Positions 11,263 through 22,175 of a stretch of 64,000 nt of DNA are shown one piece after another. Both the position numbers and the translations under genes were made by a program. Where the stretch lies: contig JASSKH010000007.1 of assembly GCA_031763025.1 (NCBI GenBank), positions 5,313,930 through 5,377,929 of the forward strand, in the 5' to 3' direction. Every line of letters starts with the position of its first letter. Position 1 is the stretch's first letter. The notes below the pieces were generated by a model. It had not been told where the DNA came from and ran no database searches. It was given only the letters and a program-made list of their open reading frames with translations. The stretch comes from Macrocystis pyrifera. Lineage: Eukaryota; Sar; Phaeophyceae; Laminariales; Laminariaceae.

Positions 11263-11484
11263 TTACGGGGGACCATAGTAAATGGGACCAAATATTGTTA
11301 TTTACGGGGGTCCATAGTTAACAGGACCTATGGTGTACATAAAAACCTATATATTTGCCTATTTTTGCTAACAAAATTTGGTCCCGTTAACTATGGACCC
11401 TTACCGTAATAGCATTAATAGGGAAATATATAGGTTTTTGTGTGCACCGCCGTGGGTGCTATTTACTATGATCCTCCGTAGTAG
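11261..11484 (+). mobile_element. R1 MITE interrupted by a second R1 MITE
   Basis: Outer copy: left arm and half core 11261-11299, right half 11412-11484. Inner copy in reverse orientation at about 11300-11411, with GGGGGTCCATAGTTAAC arms. The outer sequence joins cleanly across it (ATATTGTTA / GCATTAATAGGG). Confidence 0.85.
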
Positions 11485-11909
11485 TACACACCAAAGGGTT
11501 ACACGAAGCTTTTGCGTTCCCCAATCCGCAAGAGGATTTCACAAAAAAAAAAAATCGAAAATAAAGACCTTGCAGAACAAAAAACTCTATACGTACTATA
11601 TACTACTCGCAATAAATACGAAACAAAATTTCTAAGAACGGACGGCGAAGAAAGCAGTGCGACCGGTATGCTAAAAAAACTACTACAGCGACGGCACGCA
11701 CGGTGTATTCCCTCACGAAACAACAAAACAAGCTTCTCCATCGCAGAAGGAGCGGGTACGGCTACATTGTACGTGCAGCAGATTTCCATCCCTACAAAAA
11801 CAATATCCGGAAGACGATACAAATCACACATGGTACACCGACCAACATCGCTACAGCAAGCAGTAGGACTACGACTGACTCGCAACAACAATGCTACGCC
11901 CGGTCTACT

Positions 11910-12022
11910 GTTTACGAGGGACCATCGTAGTAAATAGGACTAAATATAGTTAGTAAAAACAGGGAAATGTATAGTTTTTTTGTGTGCAATGTAGCGCTCC
12001 TTTTCACTACGGTTCCCCGTGA
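11910..12022 (+). mobile_element. R1 MITE, diverged
   Basis: Arms read TTTACGAGGGACCAT and CGGTTCCCCGTGA, so this copy is older than most here. Confidence 0.7.
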
Positions 12023-12309
12023 CCCTACCCTGTCCCTCTCGAGGCTCGAACAAAAAAAATCGGCACGACAATACCGCTTGCGGCAGCCGTGCCTGCTTCG
12101 CGAAAAATCCGTACCGCCGCGTACACCACCAGCAGTACCTCGTACCACTCTCTGCCTGGCCGAGAACACAATCCCAGTTTAGAATCTGATGGTACGAGAG
12201 TGATGGCACACCGCGCAGCAATGCAGTTGGACCTGGCTTTGTTGCTACTAGCGTACCTACTTTTGGCCTTGATCTCGATGTGAGACCACGCGAGCCTTGT
12301 CCCTGTTAG

Positions 12310-12397
12310 CACTGCAGTCCCGTTTAGGCGAACAAATTACTCACGATACTGGAGTTTGACTGGTTTGCCCACAAAACGGGACTGCAGTTCCAAAAGA
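12310..12397. mobile_element. R3 hairpin element
   Basis: GCACTGCAGTCCCGTTTAGG and AAAACGGGACTGCAGTTC arms. Downstream (12405-12545) is a degenerate run of ANNCCGAAACCGG units. Confidence 0.75.
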
Positions 12398-12545
12398 CTT
12401 GCCCCGGGACAAGGCCGAAACCGGGAGGAATCGCGTAGGATAAGGCCGAAACCGAAACCGGCCTTGGAAAGCGGGAGAGCCGGGGAGAAACTTGCTTGGG
12501 GATAAGACCGAAACCGGTCTTAACGCGGGAGCAATCGCTCAGACA

Positions 12546-13070
12546 CCGTATGCATATGTATCGAGTATAAATTCGCGACGAGCCGATTTGGCATGCCCTT
12601 ATCTCTACTTTAGGGCTTGTCAATGACGGCCGTATTGCGGCGTACCCACTGATGCTGTATAAATATGAAAACGGGCAAAATATATTTCCGGCCATAGAGT
12701 CGTACTCTCATCGTCACCGAGGAAGGGAGAACAGTAGCGGTCCCTCTGAAGTGCCCGGTATGCGCCAGCAAACGATACCGACGCTATAGCGGGAACCGGC
12801 ACCACTCCGTACACCACCACACTGCTTAATCCTACAGTTATCTGCGCCAATCGATCCCACAAGCACTACGTATCGCGGGGGGCCTGCACTACAGAGGGAC
12901 CATTCCTGTACGTTCAAAGGTGGCGTCAAAACCTAAAAAAGAAGTTGCATGCGACACGACAAAATAGCAGCAGACAGGTACCAAGGGGACATCCATCACC
13001 CCCCCCGTTCCCTCTCCCTATTCCGGAAACAAGGGTTTTTGCACGTCGAGCCCATCCTCGATTCCCACTT
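12546..13070. other. Intergenic, nothing recognised
   Basis: Open frames exist on the minus strand but show no conserved motif or splice-flanked exon. Confidence 0.4.
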
Positions 13071-13074
13071 TCAC

Positions 13075-13235
13075 GGGGCACAGATAGATTCCTGATCTGT
13101 ATGATCTGTATGACCTTAGGTCATGCTGCCGGGTGGGACTTGTACAACCTGCATGATTTACACTGCAGGTTTCCTGGGTTGGATCTATACTGCACAGATC
13201 CTGCGCACTCTGTCACAACGGCAGCTCAAGGACCC
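13075..13235 (-). mobile_element. R4 GATC-rich element, partial
   Basis: Reverse copy of the R4 left part: CTGATCTGTATGATCTGTAT, GCCGGGTGGGAC, GGGTTGGATCTATACTGCAC. Confidence 0.6.
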
Positions 13236-13418
13236 AGATGATGATCTGTGGTACATCGTAATAGGTTCGTTGTGTACAAGGTTACGGCGCGTTGACAGGG
13301 AGAGACCTTTTCCCAGCTCAAGCGTGCGTGGCCATGACTGGAAAAAAAAACCCAACAGCTGCCGTCTCCGTCTTGACCGAGTTCAACCATCCGCCTCCTA
13401 CACTGAGGGCAAGGGGCT

Positions 13419-13420
13419 GT

Positions 13421-13451
<31 letters not shown>

Positions 13452-13505
13452 TTGTACTCATGCCATGCATGGCCGTAGTCGTATGACCAAAGGCGGTGTG
13501 AGGAG
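13419..13505 (+). mobile_element. R5 A-type end with a ~29-base G head
   Basis: G run about 13421-13450, then TCATGCCATGCATGGCCGTA and GTCGTATGACCAAAGGCGG, truncated after about 60 bp. Confidence 0.75.
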
Positions 13506-13853
13506 GGGCGGCGGGAAGGGGTACAAAAAACACCATCCTCCCTACAACGAGATGTCACACTACTTTCTCAGAAAAAAAAACGTCACCACCACAGCCCCGG
13601 ATCGGGCTGTACGTACAATAGCAACCACCTAATTATTTACAAGCAAGAAATACGTATCACAAGCAACAACAACAAAAATACGCCGGCCCACATGTCACCC
13701 TTAACACCCACAAAACGAAACAAGCAGAAAAAAACGGGTTGCGCACCTCGTTCAGCCGCCGAGCGCGCCACATGCAGCGTCGGCACACATACGCACACAA
13801 AGAACACACACACGCCCTCAATGCCTCATGCGGGCGTCGTGCTCGCCAGCCTC

Positions 13854-13868
13854 CCCCCCCCCCCCCCC

Positions 13869-13952
<84 letters not shown>
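13854..13952. repeat. ~95-base C homopolymer
   Basis: Nearly pure C, with a single A near 13869. The longest homopolymer in the window, and it has no R5 core beside it. Length is likely approximate in any assembly. Confidence 0.9.
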
Positions 13953-13954
<2 letters not shown>

Positions 13955-15180
13955 GCCCAGGTCCAAGCGCCGCCGAGAGGGAGCAAGGGCTTAATTTATC
14001 CTGGTACTGCAAAAACTATCACGCACTCAGATTCCAACAAGTATAGATAACTCATTTCTCAAAAACATGGGGGCAATGTCAACAACAAAAAAGGGCATGT
14101 ACCTAGTACATGGAACATAGATCTACGCTCCCACAGGCGACGACCTCCCGTGAATGTTGGCTCCCATATGCAGCAGGAGTAGCCGGTACTTACGCCAGAC
14201 CAACACGACACGGCGCGCGATGTCAGCGCCGCTGGCTTTCTTCGCTCTTCTTCGCGCGAACATTTGCCTCCCCGCCACACGTGCGCGCACCGTCGCACAG
14301 AGCAAATCGGCAGGCTTGGTTTGGCACCATCCAGCGTACCAATTGCGATCTCTCCTTTTGCAAGACTGACAAAAAGCAGCGATGTACCAGGTACCCTAGT
14401 AGGATCTCTCGTGAGAAAAATACACCTCGTAGCTATTTTTGGGGGTTCGATGCCGGGGCCAGAGCCCGCTTCGGCCGCCTACGACGGTCGTAAGCGACGA
14501 GACGGCTTTGGGCAGGCCCATCCCGTCAAATTGCACAGCAGCAGGAGCGGTGACGGCAGTTTTTTACTTCGTATGATACCGCCTTCCACTACGTGAACTC
14601 CATCTATGAACTACAAACACCCTGCAGTCTTCGAGTTGGCTCAAATCACCACCTCTCCCATCTGCACATGCCCTTCCTTGTCTCTCTCGTGCTCCCCGCT
14701 CAGGCTTGTGTACCCACGGAACACGCCAACTACGTTGTATCTGAGAGAGGGGGGGGGGGGGGGGGGGGGGGGGGCAACGAGACAGGCACAAAACGAGAGA
14801 AAACTGAGAGGCGAGGGGTGTGTGGGTGGGCGGTGGCAGGAGGCACTACGTACAGAGGCAGTGTTTGGTTCAATCAGGTGTTACCTCTCGTACCGCAGAC
14901 TCCACATGCACCATGCCTTCGCAGAAACAACGTCACAGCATTTTTTATCGCTTCGCTGCTCGGCGACACACAAGTGGCGTCGTGCATCGGCCTACGATCA
15001 CCAGCATGGCAGCATTGATAGTACTGTTCACGGCTTAGCCCAAGTTCGTCGAAAAAGCGTCGATAAGACCACACTGAACCCCTCGGTACGTCTCCATTCC
15101 CAGAAATTTCACAGAAATTTCCGAGGCAATCGGGGTTAATCTACAATATGTTTAGGGTTTTTGAAGTATACTTATCGCTC
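13953..15180. other. Intergenic, nothing recognised
   Basis: A G run at about 14750-14774 and scattered open frames. A GTAAGT donor-like site on the minus strand near 14195 follows an open frame with no recognisable product. Confidence 0.4.
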
Positions 15181-15243
15181 GGTCCGGAAATGAAATGTAA
15201 GGACCGCTTGCCCAAACCGGCCCTTTTGCATTTCAGGACAGCG
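15180..15243. mobile_element. R2 hairpin element
   Basis: Reference description of R2. Arms read CCGGAAATGTAAGGACCGCT, facing AGCGGTCCTTACATTTCCGG, often with CCACTCTGG at the outer edge and an AT-rich loop. This copy is short and worn on its right arm. Confidence 0.6.
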
Positions 15244-15293
15244 GTGTATTTTGTAAGCGTTGTGTCGAAACTGAGTTAAGTCGGTAACAAGAG

Positions 15294-15500
15294 GGAGGAT
15301 AGAGAAAGAGACAGAGACAGAAAGAGAGACGAGAGGGGGAGAGAGAGACACAGAGAGAGACAGAGAGAAAGAAAAAGAGAGAGCAAGAGATATACACATA
15401 TGTACAAGAGAGAGGCAAGACAGACACAGAGATAGGGAGACAGACAGAGAGAGAAACAAACAAGACAGACAGGGAGAGAGAGACAGAAAGAGGGAGAAGA
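15294..15500. repeat. (GA)n purine tract
   Basis: About 200 bp of GAGA/GACA repeats with strict purine bias, followed by a C run (15531-15551) that ends at the donor of the TMEM220-like exon. Confidence 0.9.
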
Positions 15501-15557
15501 GCAGAAGGGGCAAACGGCTGGCGACCGACCCCCCCCCCCCCCCCCCCCCCCACTCAC

Positions 15558-16766
15558 CGATCGAGCATCAACACGATCGACATCCAGAACGACACCAGCA
15601 CCAGGCCGTAAAAGTCGAAAGCGTCTTCCCCGGACAAACCGCCGCGGGGACGGCGAACCAGCATCCGAGCGATCAGGACGTAGGTGGCCCCTGCAAGGTC
15701 AACCGATGCACTGGTTACAGTCAGCAGCCACTTGCGTATCGTTCGTACAGAGGTTCATCTTCAACAACATCGAGCGGGAGGGAGGGCTGCCACACAATCA
15801 CACAAAACCGGGAGGGGGGGGGGGGAAAAGAGACACGCACCCCCGCCGCACGCGACGTACTGCAGGGGTCGGCCAGGGCTGCATTTCGACGCCATCACAA
15901 CAATCGTAAACCGGCCTTCACAGAGGCATACATCCACCCGCGGAGACTAAGGCATCATCACCGTACACGCGAAGGTCTCAACCTCGGAGATATGATGTAT
16001 CTATCTGATCTGTCTACTGCATATATCATCTAGATTCTACGCCGCCGTTATCAGATGCTGTGCAGGATCTGTCCAGTACAGATCCAACGCAGGAGATTTT
16101 TCCCTAAATCACGCAGATTATACCGGTCCCTGGTGGCAACATGAGCTACGCTATACAGATCATCAACAGATGATCTAATCTGCCTCGAAATGTCTAGATT
16201 ATAGTGAGAATGATCTGTAGATGACCTGTTCGAGGTGTGGAAGCTTTGGGGCGTTTAGTTCCGGCCGTCGCACGCCACGTTAGGCGCGTCGGGAGGGGTG
16301 TATTGTGTACTCATGTTCATGCATGGCAGTAGTCGTTGCATGACCATAGACCCTCGCACCCCTACAACGCCGGGACGGCGGAGCGCGTTGGGCTTTCGCC
16401 GTACCAGACAGACAGTTGCTTGCTTGCACCAAAGCGCGAGACAAGCGCCGGTGAGGTGTTCGGCGAGCAGCACGGAGGGTGAGCTGCATCCTACAGTACT
16501 AAGACCCCCTTGAGAGGCGGTGGGCTTTTCTGGTGCGTGGATAATAGCCGGTGTCGAAAGAAGGGGGCATGCGCCGCAATGCAGGCAAGCTAGTTAGCTC
16601 TTTCTGAAACCGTGTGATATCTCCGAGAGAATGCTCCCTCAAGGCAGGCAAGCGAGCAGGCAGGCCGACGGGAGGCATCTAACGGTGAACAAGACTGATG
16701 ACTTGTGATGCGAAATGAAGCAGAGAGAGGCGTGTTCCAAGAACCTAAAACGAGAGGACGCGAGGA

Positions 16767-16801
<35 letters not shown>

Positions 16802-17310
16802 AGAGGCAAATAAACAAAGCAGCAGAAGCGAATCGAAAGAAGGCAGAGATGCACGAACAGCCATCATCAACGCGCCACGCGACCTCATACTATATACCAT
16901 TTTTTCCGCAAAAGCAAGGACCGCTTGTATTTGTATAGGAACACCCAAATTTTCGGTACATTTACGGACAGAGAGGTACATACCTCGCAAGCGGCAAAAT
17001 ATTATTCGCGTCCACTTTGAAAGGCACCTATTTTTCAACAGTCGACGCCTACGATGCTTCCCGCGCTGTGCTCACCGATCACGGTGGACACCGTGAAGAC
17101 CCACAGCAACGGCAGCACCAAGTACGCCCGCAGCTGTCTCCAGCTTAGCTCCGATAGGATGCAAAACACAGCGGCTGCGTTCCGTCGTGGTATATGTAGC
17201 GTTCCGTCAGGCCCCAGACAACAACAACAACAACAACAGCAACAACAAAAACAAAAACAACAAAACGCGTGCCGCACACACGCACAAGAGGGATCGGCGA
17301 GGGGGAGGCA

Positions 17311-17352
<42 letters not shown>

Positions 17353-18231
17353 ACTCATTATCATGCATGGCCGTAGTCGTATGACCATAGACCTTCGCAT
17401 CCCTACAATGTCGGGACGGAGTACGTCGAGTTTTCACCGACCAGGCAGACGTTGCTTGCACCAAGCGCGAGGCGAAACGTGAGGTGTTGGGCAAGTCGCA
17501 TGGAGGGTGAGCTGCATCCTACTAAGAATCGCTTGAGAGGCGGATTTTCTTGCATATGGATGACAGCATCAGTGAATTGATTTAATTTTTGGTGTGGCCA
17601 CTTCCAGAGACAGCAATGGGTTTACTACTATGTAACTGCCTCGTGGGTGCCTCATCATATACACACTACGCGATACGATCATGCCCCTTGTGCGGAGTAA
17701 AGGTTCTCCCCGCACAATAAATATCTAACTCGACCGCCAGTCGTGGTAACCGTACAAAAAAAAAAAAACCCCAAAAACGACACCCTGGCTGTCTAGCTCA
17801 CGCAATGAGAGGTGTATTTTACAGCGTCGTCGCCAACCGACGCCAACCCAACCTATGTATACCAGGTATATAGTAGGGGGGCGGGGGGGCGAGAAAGACG
17901 GGCACGTGTTCGACGTCAACCCTTCTCGTCGAAGGAGCGAACTTTCCAGAGCATTCATTCATTGCATGGCGTCCCGGAGTCGCCCATACCTACAACCTCG
18001 TGAAAGGCTCGGAAAGGCGGCGCTTGTGCCACCTACCGAACAGCTGCGCTATATGCTCGTATTATGCGCACCAGCCGCACAAAAATGACAAAAGAAACGT
18101 TGTGTCGCGAGTATATCTTACCGGCGAAGTAGATGGTAGCCCAAAGCACCCCCGCGGAGTCGTTGTACTGAAGGGCAGCCGACGCCAGAAAGAGGAGGGC
18201 GACCGCTAGATTAACCAATCGAAACGCCACC
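15558..18231 (-). CDS. TMEM220-family membrane protein, partial at both ends
   Basis: Three exons on the minus strand: 18231-18122, 17174-17076 and 15690-15558, with CAG acceptors, GT donors and phases that join (codons split after base 1 at both junctions). The peptide begins RLVNLAVALLFLASAALQYN, then DSAGVLWATIYFA. QYND followed by W..IY is the TMEM220 signature. It continues through a second hydrophobic helix (LVLPLLWVFTVSTVIG) and a loop with LSGEDAFDFYG leading into LVLVSFWMSIVLML, which aligns with the EEEGRELSGL...AWIIL segment of animal TMEM220. At least three membrane segments are visible. Function of the family is unknown. The start-codon exon and the last exon (a fourth helix in animals) were not found. 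Introns are 947 bp and 1,385 bp. Confidence 0.72.
15983..16245 (+). mobile_element. R4 GATC-rich element
   Basis: Reference description of R4. About 260 bp, dense in GATCTGTAGATGA-like units in both orientations, with inner block GTGCAGGATCTGTCCAGTAC and a right end near GACCTGTTCGAGGTGTGGA. No coding capacity. Confidence 0.65.
16290..16555 (+). mobile_element. R5 element, 3'-truncated
   Basis: TTCATGCATGGCAGTAGTCG through GTGAGCTGCATCCTACAGTA and TTGAGAGGCGG. No A tail. Confidence 0.75.
17175..18121 (-). other. Intron of the TMEM220-like gene
   Basis: 947 bp, half of it the long R5 copy. An ACA-rich stretch lies at 17219-17262. Confidence 0.7.
17309..17768 (+). mobile_element. R5 element, full length with ~40-base G head and A tail
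   Basis: Best copy in the window: G run about 17311-17350, all inner blocks in order, ending at AACCGTAC and A12 (17757-17768). It aligns end to end with the 1400-1829 copy. Confidence 0.85.
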
Positions 18232-18720
18232 CTGTTGAATACGACCGTTCCATTCAGGGGGGGTGCGGGGGGGTCGCGCACAGATCGTTGACATGGAAAC
18301 CCGGCGAAAACAACAAGGCCAGCGCAAAGGTGGGGCGAGGCGGGGAGCGGGGGATGATTCATCCGCGTGATGGCCGAGAAAGTACCACGAGTTGGAACTG
18401 TTGCGGTTGAGAGGGAGACAAGGGCCAGAGTCGACGGATGGTCCACGCTGTCCCAAATAATAGGTAGCGGTGACCAAAGTGAACGCAATCGCGTGTGTGG
18501 ACAGTACTCTAGTTTCGGGGACACAGCTTCGCCCCAAAGCTGGGGCAAACGTCGCGCTCGCAAAAACAAAGCTCAAATAGAGGGCGATCGCATTAACGGC
18601 TCACATGAGGCAGGCTGTACATACGAGCGTTTTCATGCGATCAACCGTCTCTCGCAGAAAGCAATCAGATTCAAAATATGTCAGGAGGCTCTGGCACTGT
18701 CGCCCTCTCCTGACAGACGC
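18232..18720. other. Upstream of the known TMEM220-like exons
   Basis: The missing first exon should lie in or beyond this stretch on the minus strand. I could not choose one. Confidence 0.4.
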
Positions 18721-18723
18721 CAA

Positions 18724-18822
18724 ACTACCACCACTCTGGGATGGACGGAAATGTAAGGACCGCTTAGATATTGATATTAATACCAAGCGGTCCTTACATT
18801 TACGGCCAGAGCATCCATTTTT
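18724..18822. mobile_element. R2 hairpin element, intact
   Basis: Cleanest R2 copy: CCACCACTCTGGGATGGACG, GGAAATGTAAGGACCGCTT, a short AT-rich loop, then AAGCGGTCCTTACATTTACG and GCCAGAGC. Confidence 0.8.
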
Positions 18823-18879
18823 AGCGTGGAACGCTCGGTCCCTACGCCCTTGACCCGTGCAAGTTTTCTACGATGTCGG

Positions 18880-19142
18880 GGAACATAGGTCTGGATTTTT
18901 TGCCGCTATATATTGGATGCATGTGCAGGATCTGTGCACTGCAGATCCAACCCCAAGAAAACACGTGCTACGTGTAAGAAGATCATTCAGATTGCCAGAT
19001 ACGGGCCCCACCCAGGCAAGGTGAGCTAGATCATACAGATCATGCAGATCAAGAATCTATCTGCAGTGAAATATCTAGATCTATGCATCAAGCTGGGATA
19101 GATTATCTGTAGATGACCTGACCTGCTTGAGGTGTGCAACGA
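18880..19142 (+). mobile_element. R4 GATC-rich element
   Basis: GTGCAGGATCTGTGCACTGC inner block and TAGATGACCTGACCTGCTTG right end. Aligns along its length with the 15983-16245 copy. Confidence 0.65.
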
Positions 19143-19525
19143 CTGAAGTTTTTCCCCTTGGGTTGACTGTCTTCTGACGCCTTTGCTCCGAAGCGGGCGG
19201 TGCAGCTGGAGCCAGGCTATCAGCAGCAGCAGCAGCGCATCAAAAGCATATGGCATCACTATTCCAAAACGCCAGAAAAACGGTGTCTTCTCATAGACCC
19301 TCCCCGCCACTGCTCCAAGAATTCGGCGGCCATACACGAGCCAAAAAGGATGAGGCGTTTCTTTTCTGGAACGAGCCTTCCTTGTCTCGTTTGCTTCTCT
19401 CTCAATATAGATACGGACAAAACAGGAGCGATCGCTGTTGTTTCCCTTACTTATGTCCCGCTCAACCGTTGTTTGCCGTTTGATGTCGTGTGTGCGCGGT
19501 GCATGGCGGGTGGCACCGCTGCCTA

Positions 19526-19635
19526 CTATTGCGGAGGACCATAATGAATAGGACCTACGGTACACACAAAACCCTCTACGATTCCCTATTTTTACTGACA
19601 ACATTCGGTCCTATTAACTATGCTCCCCCGTAATA
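19526..19635 (-). mobile_element. R1 MITE
   Basis: Reverse orientation core (GGACCTACGGTACACACAAA). Left arm worn, right arm CCCCCGTAATA intact. Confidence 0.8.
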
Positions 19636-19927
19636 CTACTGCCGATTGCCGACAACGACACTATAGTACTAACAGTACGGCAAAAATGCTGCGTATCAAA
19701 CGAGCCCGTATACTCAGTGTGCGAAGTGTGATACGTATGTACACGACGTCAACCGTCAACCTTGCGAGATTTTCGGAATCAAACCGGGAGTCGAACTGAC
19801 GGTACCGAAAGGTAGGGTCAGGAGGTAGGAATACTATCATCAACACCAGCACTGCTGTACGAACATCATGCCAGGTATCTTATACCGCGGTATAATACCT
19901 GGTACTTAGAACTATTGTATTATATAC

Positions 19928-21073
19928 AAGGCGCTTCGCTCCGTGGGCGGCCTACGCCGCCCGCTACGCTCGCTCAGGAAGGAAAATAAGTACATCAAAT
20001 TATGCGAAGCGGACAGAGGTCCATGATTGAATATTGTTTTTTCCATGACTGCTGTAGTTGCAAACTGGCGACTTGGTAATGCCAAGAGTACCGCGGCCAT
20101 GCTTCATTCATTCAGGAGAAAACAGCTCGGACGCCACATACGCTTCGCGTCGCGGGCGGTTTTCCGCTACGCTCGCTCACATGTCGTACGTACGTACATA
20201 CCCCATGTAGGGTATTTATTTTCTTCTTTCGATATGCTCTGTGTCTGTACTCGTATGTACGAAAGATAAAGCACAGCACGGCACAGTAACACAGCAAAAA
20301 TAATGAAAATTAAACCGAAAATTTCTGAAGGAAAAAAAATCCCCGTCCCCTTTCGTATAATAATTTACTACCTGATTGGAACACCTTGAACCAGTCAAAA
20401 AAAAAAATGAAAAAAAAAAGGAAAAAATCAAACAGCGGAGCTTTTCTCTCAGCCTCGTACGCCGCCCGCCCCTCTCGCGACCATCTCGCCACCGATTCGG
20501 TCCGGGCAAAGCTTTCCTCCCTCTCTTCCACAGTGAGCCCCGTCGCCCGCCTCGCGTGAAGCCCGGTGCTCACCGTGGACCTCGTTCGCCAGCTCGACAA
20601 TGTTGGTGCTCAGACTGCGTAGTTCTCTCGGTGAATTTCAGATTGGTCGCAAAAATATGCACCGCTTGAATTTTATCTTACAATCCCGAACGACCCTTAA
20701 ATAGTCGTACGCACTCTATAAAAAATCACAAATGGAGGCCAGACAGAGCCTATTCATGCATCCCTCGTGTCTCGAGACACACGCGACGCGTAGGCACGAA
20801 AGCGGCGACGGCGCACCTTACAACTCCCCCTCTACCCGCCAGCACCCCCTGACACCCGCGACGGTGCCGGGTTCGCCCGCGGAACCGTGCTTGGAGTACA
20901 CGCACGCACACGAAACGAAAGAAGAAAAAAAAAACGAAGGACTGAAAGTACGAAGAGAAATGGAGAAAACAAAGACTCGCTCGAAAGGTCCGGCAAGTAC
21001 TAAAAGGAGGCGATTTCCAAGTGGGAGTTCTGGGAGGCCAGGGATGTACCAACCGAGCACGCTCAGAGAGTGA
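19928..21073. mobile_element. R7 dispersed repeat, copy 1
   Basis: Starts at AAGGCGCTTCGC followed by a GC palindrome (GGGCGGCC...CCGCCCGC), then A-rich stretches, a GC-rich middle containing CTCGCCACCGATTCGG and AGCCCGGTGCTCACCG, and ends near GGATGTACCAACCGAGCAC. The copy at 23788-24713 shares this order throughout. On the minus strand the middle part is open in both copies, so an old coding origin is possible. Family unknown. Confidence 0.7.
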
Positions 21074-22070
21074 GATCTAAGTATTAATAGTAAGTAGTTC
21101 TACTGCTGTATGTGCATTGGCCATTGGCCCACGTGCGAGTACGGTATGACACCCGTACGTGACAGTCAGCCAGCACGTGCCGAGTACCGTAGGAAGTCTC
21201 GTATATTTGACAAGACTCTTTGATAATGGCAGCGAACGCCTTCGGCTTCAAGTGCTCGGAATTCGGAAATACCCACATGTTGATCGATGCCCACCAAGTG
21301 CAACGAAGTCAAGGTTGGTTGCGATTTCCTCTGCTGCTGTTCTGATCCGCAGCAACGTACCGTATCATATACCAGGTACCTCGTACGTGTATACCAACCA
21401 GCCAATCAGGGTACCATGCGACGAGCGACGAGTATCATACCTAGTACTTTTGCTGTGTTCGGGTATTATCATACCAGGTATTCTACATCACCGATCTGTG
21501 CTGCTGCACAGCATTTCAATGCTCTCCACACAGAGCTTCAGAGAGGAAGAAAACCTGGCTCTTTCCAAGCACAATCATGATGGTCTGTACATACAGTAGT
21601 ACATGCTTGACACCATTACCTGACGTTTCGGCGGCGGAAGCAACGGCTGCAGCGCTCCCCTCTCGGCAAAAGGCGTCGCGCACTGCCCGTCCCGCTCGGT
21701 GGTGTGTCGTCAACGTAACCTGAACCGGCAGAAGCGCCGTGACCTCCGCCGGACGCGAGATCGATCTCTATCTCGTCGTAGTCCTTGCCGGTGTCGGCCT
21801 GTGCGGCGAGATTTGCCATCGCCGCTATCGGCGAACTCAGCGAAGACAAAACGAACAGGAAACTGCCTGGGGCACTTTGCAACCTGGTATATCGTAGGTC
21901 TTCCCCAATTGAAGTAGACTGTACCACTACCGACGCAGCTGTGCCAAGGCCGGGCGAGGGTGGCAGGTGGTGGACAGCTGCGGAATCGAGGATCTGGAGA
22001 TCTGTATCTCCCCGCCTCTAAACCGCCATAACTCCGTATGAACTCTTGAATTTAAAAAAAGCTTTGGGAA
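21074..22070. other. Upstream region of the DUSP12-like gene
   Basis: Several TACCAGGTAC-type palindromes (21373-21384 and nearby). No transposon or exon recognised. Confidence 0.45.
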
Positions 22071-22101
22071 CCAATGGGAATGACTAGTCATTCCCATTGT
22101 T
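22069..22101. promoter_or_regulatory. Perfect palindrome upstream of the DUSP12-like start
   Basis: CCAATGGGAATGACT faces AGTCATTCCCATTG, centred about 90 bp before the likely start codon. The CCAAT half is also read from the other strand. A regulatory role is a guess. Confidence 0.35.
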
Positions 22102-22175
22102 TGGGAATATTGGTGGGTCGTGCATGTCAAGTGCAGAGTCCAGTGAAGTGTGGTGAGCGAACTTTACCACAAAGG

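Larger units (their letters stand above)
15691..17075 (-). other. Intron of the TMEM220-like gene
   Basis: 1,385 bp. It carries a full R4 element, a long R5 copy and a G run of about 30 bases at 16771-16800. Confidence 0.7.

Noticed and set aside
12620-12929. Hydrophobic minus-strand frame, considered as a TMEM220 exon
   Set aside because: No phase-matching acceptor and no conserved residues.
13692-14050. Poly-Pro / poly-Gly open frames
   Set aside because: They come from the C homopolymer, not from genes. The same applies at 4.9, 28.7, 34.5 and 39.7 kb.
14123-14305. Minus-strand exon ending at GTAAGT, considered as the missing last TMEM220 exon
   Set aside because: Basic and not hydrophobic. 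The family expects a membrane helix here.
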